Shown one piece after another: positions 5,889-12,654 of a stretch of 12,729 bases of DNA. The number at the start of each line of letters is the position of its first letter. Position 1 is the first letter of the stretch. Both the position numbers and the translations under genes were made by a program. The DNA is taken from positions 1 through 12,729 of the forward strand of contig DAOUMF010000221.1 in NCBI GenBank assembly GCA_034411955.1. Reading direction: 5' to 3'. Under the pieces are notes generated by a model that did no database searches, had not been told where the DNA came from, and worked only from the letters and a program-made list of their open reading frames with translations. Source of the stretch: DAOUMF01 sp034411955. Lineage in GTDB: Bacteria; Chloroflexota; Dehalococcoidia; SM23-28-2; RBG-16-64-32.

Positions 5889-7237
5889 CGACCATACAAG
5901 AGACGTACCGCCGCCTCCATCCCCGTTCGGCCCGACTCCACGAGGCGGCGGTGAAGATGTTCCCCTCCGGGGTGACGCACGATGTCCGTCACCTGACGCC
6001 GTTCCCGATTTATGTCGACCACGCCCAGGGGAGCCGCAAGTGGGACGTGGACGGGAACGAGATCATCGACTACGTGATGGGCCACGGCGCCCTGTTCCTC
6101 GGCCATGCCTACGCGGACATTACACGGGCTGTCCAGGAGCAGGCGGCCGGCGGCACCCACTACGGCGCCGGCCACGAGCTGGAGCTGCGCTGGGGCGGCC
6201 TGGTGAAGCGGCTCATACCCAGCGCCGAGATCGTTCGCTTCACCAACTCGGGCACTGAGGCGACGCTGATGGCGATACGGCTGGCCCGCGCCTACACGGG
6301 GCGCGACCAGTTCCTCAAGTTCGATTTCCACTTCCACGGCTGGCACGATAGCGTCGTGGGGGTCCGCTACGGGGAGTCGGACCACCCCCGCTCGGCAGGG
6401 GTGCCGGAGGGGACGTTGAACGACACCATCAGCGTGCCCCAGGGCGACATTGCCCAGGTCGAGAGCAGGCTGGCAGAGGGCAACGTGGCGGCGGTAATCC
6501 TGGAGCCCACCGGCGCCTCCTGGGGCACTCTCCCGTTGCGGGACGACTTCCTGGCCGACCTACGGGAGGTGACGGCCCGCCATAACACCGTCCTCATCTT
6601 CGACGAGGTGGTGACGGGGTTCCGCGTCTCGCCGGGGGGCGCTCAGGCCCGCTACGGGGTGACGCCGGACCTCACGGCTCTGGCCAAGATCCTGGCCGGC
6701 GGCCTGCCCGGCGGCGCCGTGGCCGGCAAGGCGGACATCTTCTCCCTGATGGAGTTTCGCAACGACTCCGGCTGGAACTACCAGCAGCGGGTGTTCCATC
6801 CCGGCACCTTCAATGCCAACCCCCTTTCAGCAGCCGCCGGGTCGACGATGCTCTCTCTGGTGGAGACGGGCCGCTTCCACGCCCACGCGGACGCCATGAC
6901 GGAGCGGCTGGTGCGCGGCATGAACGAAGCGATCGCCTCGCGAGGGGTCGCGGGCTGCGCCTACGGCCTGGCATCCTACTTCCACATCTCGCTCGGTCGG
7001 GAGTGTCGGCGGCCGCAGGAGGGGATCGAGTGGCCGCACGGGGATGGGAAGGCGCCGCCGCGTACGCCGACGGAGGTGGCGCTGCCGCTGAAGCAAGGGA
7101 TGCTCAACCACGGAGCGGACCTGATGGGGATGACGGGCGGGCTGGTCTCCGGCGTGCACAGCGACGAGGACGTGGACCGCACCCTGGAGGCGTTCGCGGC
7201 CACCCTGGCCGAGATGCAGGCGGAGGGCCTCTTGTAG
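5885..7237 (+). CDS. Class III PLP aminotransferase, glutamate-1-semialdehyde aminomutase-like
   Basis: This 450-residue enzyme is of fold-type I, class III. It has the phosphate-binding NSGTEAT at 121-127, the aromatic/His segment HFHGWHD at 149-155, and DEVVTGFR at 240-247 (the Asp pairs with the pyridine nitrogen). Lys268 in ALAKILAGGLPGG is the Schiff-base lysine. The HPGTFNANPLS segment is typical of glutamate-1-semialdehyde 2,1-aminomutases. A tetrapyrrole role is doubtful: no other hem genes are near, and the protein is longer than HemL, with an inserted EWPHGDGKAPP loop near the C-terminus. The ATGA overlap with the DapB-like gene implies coupled synthesis, and the two may act on adjacent amino/keto carbons of one substrate. 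Other options are an omega-aminotransferase or another aminomutase. Confidence 0.9.
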   Translation: MTTIQETYRRLHPRSARLHEAAVKMFPSGVTHDVRHLTPFPIYVDHAQGSRKWDVDGNEIIDYVMGHGALFLGHAYADITRAVQEQAAGGTHYGAGHELELRWGGLVKRLIPSAEIVRFTNSGTEATLMAIRLARAYTGRDQFLKFDFHFHGWHDSVVGVRYGESDHPRSAGVPEGTLNDTISVPQGDIAQVESRLAEGNVAAVILEPTGASWGTLPLRDDFLADLREVTARHNTVLIFDEVVTGFRVSPGGAQARYGVTPDLTALAKILAGGLPGGAVAGKADIFSLMEFRNDSGWNYQQRVFHPGTFNANPLSAAAGSTMLSLVETGRFHAHADAMTERLVRGMNEAIASRGVAGCAYGLASYFHISLGRECRRPQEGIEWPHGDGKAPPRTPTEVALPLKQGMLNHGADLMGMTGGLVSGVHSDEDVDRTLEAFAATLAEMQAEGLL

Positions 7238-7273
7238 GGCAGGTCCTCAGCCCTGCCCCGGTCGAGACCGGGG
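7237..7273. terminator. Overlapping hairpins at the operon end
   Basis: Two alternative perfect stems follow the aminotransferase stop: GGGCAGG/CCTGCCC (7237-7243 with 7252-7258) and CCCCGGT/ACCGGGG (7256-7262 with 7267-7273, loop CGAG). They share three bases, so they are mutually exclusive at full length. No U-tract follows, so intrinsic termination is uncertain. They may protect the 3' end or act with a factor. Confidence 0.35.
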
Positions 7274-7344
7274 CCTCGACCCACAGGTAATAGATAGCTC
7301 TCGCCTCCGCTCCGATAGGTGTGCCGCAAGACGGCCTCTAATCG

Positions 7345-7350
7345 TATAAT
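7345..7350 (+). promoter_or_regulatory. TATAAT -10 of the MFS gene
   Basis: A perfect TATAAT lies 13 bp before the ATG at 7364. The -35 region is poor. Transcription would begin around 7357, giving a leader of only a few nucleotides and no room for a Shine-Dalgarno site, so the mRNA would be near-leaderless. It gives the transporter its own promoter, independent of the upstream operon. Confidence 0.5.
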
Positions 7351-7363
7351 CGGCGATACGCCC

Positions 7364-8635
7364 ATGAACGCCGCCGAACGCCGCCTCATAACCTACACGG
7401 CATTCGCTCACGCCCTCACCCACACCGTCGAACTGACATACCCCGCCCTCCTCAGTCGCATCGAGGATGATTTCGGGGTGAGGGCCGTCATCCTCGGCGC
7501 CATCGCCTCCATCTTCGCCTGGGCCTTCGGCGGTAGCGCCATCCCCGCCGGCTTCCTCACCGACCGCCTGGGCTCGCGGCGGGTGCTGTTCTACGCCTTC
7601 GCCGGGGCCACCGTGTCGCTGGTGCTGGTGGGGCTCTCGCCCAACGAGTGGTTCCTGGCGGGCACGCTGGCCTTGCTGGGGTTCTGTATCGGCCTCTATC
7701 ACCCGGCGGGGCTGTCCCTGATGGCTCAGGGCGTGCGGCAGCGCGGCCTGGCGCTGGGGTTCCACGGGGTGGCCGGCAACGTGGGCCAGGCGCTGGCGCC
7801 GGCGGTAGCCGTGGGCCTGGCGATAGCGGTGGACTGGCGTCTGGCGTTCTTCGTCCTGGCCGGCGTGGCCGCCGTCATGGCGGTGGTGCTTTCGATCACG
7901 ACCCTGCCGTTGCGGGGGGAGGCCGAGGTGCTGGTGGCAGGCAATGAGTCCCCCAAGCTCGGCGGAGGTGCATCCGCCCAGACGGGCGGGCATCCGCCGG
8001 CCTCGGGCGGAAAGCCTGGCGAGCCCGAGACGCGGCCAGCCGTGGGGCTGCTGGTGCCCCTGCTGCTGGTGTACGCCGCCTTCGTGCTCAGCGGCATCGT
8101 CTACCGTGGCGCGATAACGTTCCTGCCGCAACACATGGAGGAGTTGGTGAACGAGGACCTGGGCGGCGCCTTCGTCACCGTGGCCCTGCTAATGGGAGCG
8201 GTGGGCCAGCTATTGGGCGGTACTCTTTCGCAGAGGGTGAGACTGGAGCGCCTGGCGCCGGTGATGGCGGCGCTGGCGGTGCCGGCGCTGGTTCTAACGG
8301 GTGTGGTCAGCGGCGCCTGGCTGGTGGTGATCGCCTCGGTGTTCGTCTTCTTCTACTTCGCCAACCAGCCGGTGTTCACGGGGCTCATCGCCGACTACGC
8401 GCCGGCGGGGGCTGTGGGGCGCAGCTACGGCGTGTCCTTCTTCGCCGGCTTCGGCCTGGGGGGCACCGGCGGCGTCATCGCCGGAGTGTTCGTGGATCGC
8501 TGGGACACGGCAGCGGCGTTCCTGGGCCTGTCGGCGTTCCTGGCGGTGACGCTGCTGCTCACCGTGGTCATCTGGGTGATGTCGGAACAGCGGGCGCGGA
8601 GCATGGAGCCGGAGACGGTTGGAGGCGGGGGCTAG
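7364..8635 (+). CDS. Major facilitator superfamily transporter
   Basis: This 423-residue inner-membrane protein has twelve predicted hydrophobic segments in two halves, joined by a hydrophilic Gly/Pro-rich loop at about 186-225. MFS motif A is present at 63-73 (GFLTDRLGSRR). The YHPAG and FHGVAGNVGQALAP segments (112-116, 133-146) resemble the fosmidomycin-resistance-like branch of drug exporters. It may export a small molecule, possibly linked to the operon upstream, but the substrate is unknown. The frame is open upstream to a GTG at 7319, but those codons would overlap the TATAAT and do not resemble the family, so ATG 7364 is chosen. The central loop carries the repeated 9-mer GCATCCGCC in its DNA. 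Confidence 0.88.
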   Translation: MNAAERRLITYTAFAHALTHTVELTYPALLSRIEDDFGVRAVILGAIASIFAWAFGGSAIPAGFLTDRLGSRRVLFYAFAGATVSLVLVGLSPNEWFLAGTLALLGFCIGLYHPAGLSLMAQGVRQRGLALGFHGVAGNVGQALAPAVAVGLAIAVDWRLAFFVLAGVAAVMAVVLSITTLPLRGEAEVLVAGNESPKLGGGASAQTGGHPPASGGKPGEPETRPAVGLLVPLLLVYAAFVLSGIVYRGAITFLPQHMEELVNEDLGGAFVTVALLMGAVGQLLGGTLSQRVRLERLAPVMAALAVPALVLTGVVSGAWLVVIASVFVFFYFANQPVFTGLIADYAPAGAVGRSYGVSFFAGFGLGGTGGVIAGVFVDRWDTAAAFLGLSAFLAVTLLLTVVIWVMSEQRARSMEPETVGGGG

Positions 8636-8645
8636 CGGCACGAGT

Positions 8646-8675
8646 TCATGGTTCGACAAGCTCACGGTTTTGTCG
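8646..8675. repeat. Second copy of the TCATGGTTCGAC repeat, with hairpin
   Basis: The 12-mer at 8646-8657 is identical to 506-517, and AAGCTCA follows immediately. CGACAA (8654-8659) pairs with TTGTCG (8670-8675) across a 10-nt loop. It lies in the 66-bp gap between the MFS and crotonase genes and could affect read-through between them. Confidence 0.5.
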
Positions 8676-8701
8676 GCTAGGGAGAGATACTGGAGGATGG
8701 C

Positions 8702-9508
8702 ATGGAGTTCGAACAGATCCGATACGAGAAGAGCGATGGCATAGCCACCATCACCCTCAACCGGCCGGAGCGAATGAACGCCTTCACGCCCAAGATGCTG
8801 GACGAGTGGCTGGCCGCCCTCCAGGATGCGCACCTGGATGGGGAGACCCGGGTGGTCGTCGTCACGGGAGAGGGGCGCGGCTTCTGCACGGGGATGGACG
8901 TGCAGGCGCAGGCCCAGGGGCAGGGCCTGCTGCCGCAGGACCGCTCGCTGGCGGAGGGGCGCAACGACCTGCGCGACACGGTGCAGCGCATCCCCCGTTT
9001 CGTGGCCCAGATGGACAAGCCGTACATCGCGGCGGTGAACGGGGCAGCGGTGGGGGCGGGCATGGACATGGCCTCCATGTGCGACATCCGCATTGCCGCC
9101 GACACGGCGCGCTTCGGCATGACCTACGCGCAGATGGGGCTGATCCCCGGCGACGGCGGTTGCTACTACCTGCCGCGCATCGTGGGGGTGGCGCGGGCGC
9201 TGGACCTGATCTGGACCGGCCGCCTGTTCGACGCCGAGGAGGCGCTGCGCATCGGCTACGTCAGCGAGGTGGTCCCCGCCGAGGAGCTGATGGCCCGCAC
9301 CCGAGAGTACGCGCTGCGGCTGGCCAAGGGACCAGCGGTAGCGATCCAGCTCGCCAAGCGGCTGGTCTACCACTCCCTGGAGGTGGACATCGACCAGGCG
9401 CTGGAGATGGCGCAGGGGGCGATGACCATAGCGCGGAGCACTGAGGACGCGCGGGAAGGCCCGCGGGCGTTCGTGGAGAAGCGGGAGCCCGAGTTCAAGG
9501 GGCGGTAG
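8702..9508 (+). CDS. Enoyl-CoA hydratase/isomerase family protein
   Basis: This 268-residue crotonase-fold protein acts on an acyl-CoA. The oxyanion-hole segments are GRGFCTGMD (59-66) and NGAAVGAGMD (113-122). The CoA-binding Arg/Pro region LNRPERMNAF (19-28) and the trimer-forming IPGDGGCYYLPR segment (148-159) are present. By alignment with rat mitochondrial enoyl-CoA hydratase, the catalytic Glu144 and Glu164 positions are Asp122 and Tyr142. It may therefore be an isomerase, a hydrolase or another crotonase activity rather than a standard 2-enoyl-CoA hydratase. TGGAGG (8691-8696) lies 5 nt before the ATG. It may be co-transcribed with the MFS gene. The last 14 bp overlap the convergent CapA-like gene. 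Confidence 0.9.
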   Translation: MEFEQIRYEKSDGIATITLNRPERMNAFTPKMLDEWLAALQDAHLDGETRVVVVTGEGRGFCTGMDVQAQAQGQGLLPQDRSLAEGRNDLRDTVQRIPRFVAQMDKPYIAAVNGAAVGAGMDMASMCDIRIAADTARFGMTYAQMGLIPGDGGCYYLPRIVGVARALDLIWTGRLFDAEEALRIGYVSEVVPAEELMARTREYALRLAKGPAVAIQLAKRLVYHSLEVDIDQALEMAQGAMTIARSTEDAREGPRAFVEKREPEFKGR

Positions 9509-10616
9509 AAGCCTCCACCACCCTCCCCGCCAGTTCCCCGCTGGCCGCCTTCATCCCGTCCAGCACCGCCTGCGCCTCGGCGCCCTGCATGGGCACCGGC
9601 TGGGCGTAGTTCTCGATCAGCGTGGGGGTGAACTCCACACCCACCAGGACATCGCCGTAGAAGGTGTAGCGGCCGATGACGCCCACGCGGGTCTCGTACG
9701 ACCACATCTGGTCGAAGATGAAGTTGCCGTGGGCGTAGGCGATGAACTTCCCCTCATACAGCTCGACGGCCTGCACCCAGTGGGGGTGGTTGCCGATGAT
9801 GAGGTCGGCGCCGGCGTCCACGGCCAGGTGGGCGATCTCCACCGGATCGTCCTCGGCGATGCCGGGGGAGGCCTGGGGCAGCGACACGTACTCGCCTCCC
9901 CAGTGAATGGCCACAGCCAGGACGTCCACCCGGGGACGCAGAGCCTCTATCTGTGTCGTCATCGCCCCGCGGTCCAGCGTCTCTTCGACGCCGTTGAAGG
10001 CGAGAAAGCCGAACTTGAGGCCCCGCACGTCCCTCACCGCCGGGGTGTCGCGGTCGGCGAAGTCGATGTCGGCGGCGGCCAGCGCCTCTTCCGTCTCGGC
10101 GATGCCGTCGAGGCCGTAGTTGGCGATGTGGTTGTTCTCCAGGGTGGCCACGTCCACGCCCGCGGCGGTAAGGGCAGCGGTGAAGCCGGCCTGGCCGCAG
10201 AAGACGAGCCCGGAGTCGTGATAGGGACAGCCATCGATCAGTGGCGCCTCGAGGTTGGTGACGGTCAGGTCAGCAGCCGCCGTTATCTCCCTGGTAGCGG
10301 CCACGGGGTACAGGAAGTCGTTGCCCAGAGAACGGACGGTGACGTCCGTGTAGCGGGCGGGAATAACGTCGCCGGTGGCGATGATCGTGCGGATGCGCGA
10401 CGCGTCCAGGCGGAGAGCCGAGAGGTCTCTCGGGGGGAAGATGTCATCGAGGGTGAGCGGCGGCACCTGATCGGGGTCGAGGAACGCCGGCGTCGGAGTT
10501 GGGGTTGGGGCGGAGGTGGGCTGGCGTGTGGCCGTGGGTCCGGGTGCCACGGCGGTGCCCGCGCAGGCGGCGAGGGCCAGGCATAGCAGCAGGGTTGGCA
10601 GCAGAAGAGGCCGCAT
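9495..10616 (-). CDS. CapA-family metallophosphatase-like lipoprotein
   Basis: This 373-residue protein has an N-terminal lipoprotein signal: a hydrophobic core at about 3-15, then LALAAC with the lipidated Cys18. A Pro/Thr linker (about 24-44) would hold the domain off the membrane. The CapA (poly-gamma-glutamate synthesis type) domain has the calcineurin-like metal motifs: GD at 82-83, NLEAPL at 121-126, ENNHIANYG at 160-168, IHWGGEY at 237-243 and GNHPHW at 275-280. CapA proteins belong to capsule and polyglutamate systems, but no CapB or CapC is here, so the substrate is unknown. The same frame stays open upstream as far as 11528, antisense to the acyl-CoA dehydrogenase, but homology and the signal peptide fix the start at 10616. 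A promoter shared with the divergent gene is likely. Confidence 0.9.
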   Translation of the reverse strand: MRPLLLPTLLLCLALAACAGTAVAPGPTATRQPTSAPTPTPTPAFLDPDQVPPLTLDDIFPPRDLSALRLDASRIRTIIATGDVIPARYTDVTVRSLGNDFLYPVAATREITAAADLTVTNLEAPLIDGCPYHDSGLVFCGQAGFTAALTAAGVDVATLENNHIANYGLDGIAETEEALAAADIDFADRDTPAVRDVRGLKFGFLAFNGVEETLDRGAMTTQIEALRPRVDVLAVAIHWGGEYVSLPQASPGIAEDDPVEIAHLAVDAGADLIIGNHPHWVQAVELYEGKFIAYAHGNFIFDQMWSYETRVGVIGRYTFYGDVLVGVEFTPTLIENYAQPVPMQGAEAQAVLDGMKAASGELAGRVVEASTAP

Positions 10617-10638
10617 CTCGAAGAACCCGATGGGTGTA

Positions 10639-10648
10639 GTATATACTG
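10639..10648. promoter_or_regulatory. Symmetric bidirectional -10 element
   Basis: The perfect palindrome AGTATATACT supplies TATACT on the plus strand (10643-10648) for the acyl-CoA dehydrogenase. It also supplies TATACT on the minus strand (10644-10639) for the CapA-like gene. Neither side has a good -35. Predicted leaders are about 19 and 16 nt. The plus side has GGAGG at 10663-10667, 6 nt before the ATG. Confidence 0.55.
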
Positions 10649-10673
10649 TCGCCGACCGGACGGAGGCAGGCAC

Positions 10674-11855
10674 ATGGAGTTTCGTTTCACACCCGAAGAG
10701 GAGAGGTTCCGCAGCGAGATACGGGACTTCCTGCGGCGGGAGTTGCCCGCCGACTGGGTCGGGGTGGGCGCCCTGGGCGAGGCCGGCGAGGAGAGCTGGG
10801 AGTTCCTTCGCTCCTTCCAGAAGAAGCTGGCCGAGAGAAGATGGCTGACGCTGGGCCGGCCGGAGGAGCACGGCGGCCTGGCCGCCAGCCACATGATGCA
10901 GGTCATCTACAACGAGGAGATATCCTACTTCCGTGCGCCCACACAACTCGGCGTGGGGCCGGACCGGGTGGGCCCCACCATCATCCTCTACGGGACGGAC
11001 GAGCAGAAGCGGCGTCACCTGCCCGGCATCGTGGCCGGGGAGACCGTGTGGTGCCAGGGGTTCAGCGAGCCCGGCGCCGGCTCCGACCTGGCCTCCCTGC
11101 GGACCACCGCCGTGGCGGACGGCGACTACTTCGTCATCAACGGCCAGAAGATATGGACCTCTCTGGCCCAGCGAGCCGACTGGTGCGTCCTGCTGGTCCG
11201 CACGGATCCCGAGGCCCCCAAGCACAAGGGGATCAGCTACCTCCTGCTGGACATGAAGACCCCCGGTGTGGAGGTGAGGCCGCTGGTGGACATGCTGGGG
11301 CGCAGCACGTTCAACGAGGTGTTCTTCGACAACGCGCGTGTCCCCCGCGATTGCCTGGTGGGCGAACTCAACCGCGGCTGGTACGTGGCGGCAGCCACGC
11401 TCGACTTCGAGCGTTCGGGCATCAACCGCGTGGTGATGGGCATTCGCATGCACGAGGAGCTGGTGGAGTACACGGCGCAGGCCGAGGCCGACGGCGGCCG
11501 CCTCCTGGACGATATGCGCGTCCGGCACAAGCTGGCGGAGCTGGCGATCGAGTTCCAGGCGGGGCGGTTGCTGGCCTATCGCGTCGCCTCCATGCAGGAG
11601 AAGGGGCAGATCCCCAACGCCGAGGCGTCCATGTCCAAGCTGTACGGCACCGAACTCCAGCAGCGGCTGGCGGAAGCGGGAATCGAGATACTTGGCCTCG
11701 GCGGTCAGACAGAGCCGGGCTCGAAGGGGGCAGCGCTGCGAGGACAGGCAGAGCAGTTCTACCTGTTGGCGTCGGCGCTGACCGTGGCCGCCGGCACCAG
11801 CGAGATAATGCGCAACATCATCGCCATGCGTGGCTTGGGGCTACCGCGGGGCTAA
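10674..11855 (+). CDS. Acyl-CoA dehydrogenase
   Basis: This 393-residue flavoenzyme is of normal length. It introduces the alpha-beta double bond into an acyl-CoA with FAD, passing electrons to ETF. The family signature WCQGFSEPGAGSDLASLRT is at 126-144, the flavin-site WTS at 161-163, and the C-terminal GTSEIMRN at 375-382. The usual medium/short-chain catalytic Glu in the segment before GTS is replaced by AAGTS. Instead, Glu246 in LDFERSG matches the position used by isovaleryl- and long-chain-type dehydrogenases, which predicts a branched, long or unusual acyl substrate. The start is fixed by GGAGG 6 nt upstream and the shared promoter. With the nearby crotonase it suggests acyl-CoA catabolism, although the CapA-like gene lies between them on the other strand. 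Confidence 0.93.
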   Translation: MEFRFTPEEERFRSEIRDFLRRELPADWVGVGALGEAGEESWEFLRSFQKKLAERRWLTLGRPEEHGGLAASHMMQVIYNEEISYFRAPTQLGVGPDRVGPTIILYGTDEQKRRHLPGIVAGETVWCQGFSEPGAGSDLASLRTTAVADGDYFVINGQKIWTSLAQRADWCVLLVRTDPEAPKHKGISYLLLDMKTPGVEVRPLVDMLGRSTFNEVFFDNARVPRDCLVGELNRGWYVAAATLDFERSGINRVVMGIRMHEELVEYTAQAEADGGRLLDDMRVRHKLAELAIEFQAGRLLAYRVASMQEKGQIPNAEASMSKLYGTELQQRLAEAGIEILGLGGQTEPGSKGAALRGQAEQFYLLASALTVAAGTSEIMRNIIAMRGLGLPRG

Positions 11856-11907
11856 AGAGAGCAACTATCACTTGATCATGATGGCGGTGGGCCTCGATCC
11901 CAAATAG

Positions 11908-12654
11908 ATGAGCGACCTGGCCGGCGCCCTGTTCTTCAGTACCCTGGCTGGCCTGGCCACCGGCCTCGGCGGCCTAATGGCGATCTCGCGGCGGCCCAGC
12001 GAGAGGCAACTGGGCTTCACGATGGGCTTCACGGCGGGGGTGATGCTGGCCCTGGCCTTCGTGGGCCTCTTGGACCAAGCCTGGGAGGATGCCGGGTTCG
12101 GCACCGCCACCATCGCCTTCGGGGCGGGGGCATTGGTCATGCTCGTCATCGACATCTTCTTGCCCCACATACGCTTCGCCGTCCAGGAGCCGGGCGTCCT
12201 GGACCAGCGCCTTTTCACCACCGGCATGCTCATCGCGGTGGGCATCAGCCTCCACAACATCCCCGAAGGGGCGGCCGTAGGCGCTGGCTACATCGACACT
12301 CCCGAGCTGGGCATCATGGTGGCGGCAGGCATGGCGCTGCACAACGTCCCCGAGGGCGTGGCTACGGCGCTGCCGATCTATGCCAGCGGCGCCTCCAGGC
12401 TGGCAGCTTTCAGGCTCAGCCTTTTCTCCGGCCTGGTGGAACCGGCGGGGGCCCTGGCTGCGGCCCTGCTGCTAACAAACTTCCAGGGTCTCGTACCGGC
12501 CGCTCTGGCTTTCGCCGCGGGCGTGATGACCTTCATCACCCTGGATGAGCTCGTTCCCGCAGCCCGCCGGGAGGGGCACGAGCACTATACGGCCCTGGGC
12601 ATCATCATCGGCGGCGTCTGCATGTTCCTGCTCATAGGGGCATTGGAGCCTTAG
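11908..12654 (+). CDS. ZIP family divalent-metal transporter
   Basis: This 248-residue polytopic inner-membrane protein of the ZIP family (ZupT-like) probably imports Zn2+ or related ions. The transmembrane-4 metal motif is HNIPEG (116-121) and the transmembrane-5 motif is HNVPEG (145-150), both complete; VEPAG follows at 177-181. Seven to eight hydrophobic segments are predicted. A loop near 218-226 carries His/Glu residues (REGHEH). The long His-rich cytoplasmic loop of eukaryotic ZIPs is absent, as in bacterial members. An in-frame TAG directly precedes the ATG, so the start is firm, but no Shine-Dalgarno is visible. The stop lies in TTAG, overlapping the convergent gene's TAA. Regulation is not evident; no Zur-like palindrome was seen in the 52-bp gap upstream. 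Confidence 0.9.
   Translation: MSDLAGALFFSTLAGLATGLGGLMAISRRPSERQLGFTMGFTAGVMLALAFVGLLDQAWEDAGFGTATIAFGAGALVMLVIDIFLPHIRFAVQEPGVLDQRLFTTGMLIAVGISLHNIPEGAAVGAGYIDTPELGIMVAAGMALHNVPEGVATALPIYASGASRLAAFRLSLFSGLVEPAGALAAALLLTNFQGLVPAALAFAAGVMTFITLDELVPAARREGHEHYTALGIIIGGVCMFLLIGALEP

Noticed and set aside
10617..11528. Upstream extension of the CapA-like frame, antisense to the acyl-CoA dehydrogenase
   Set aside because: Open only because of GC-rich codon bias. The signal peptide and lipobox fix the true start at 10616, and the opposite strand encodes a complete dehydrogenase.
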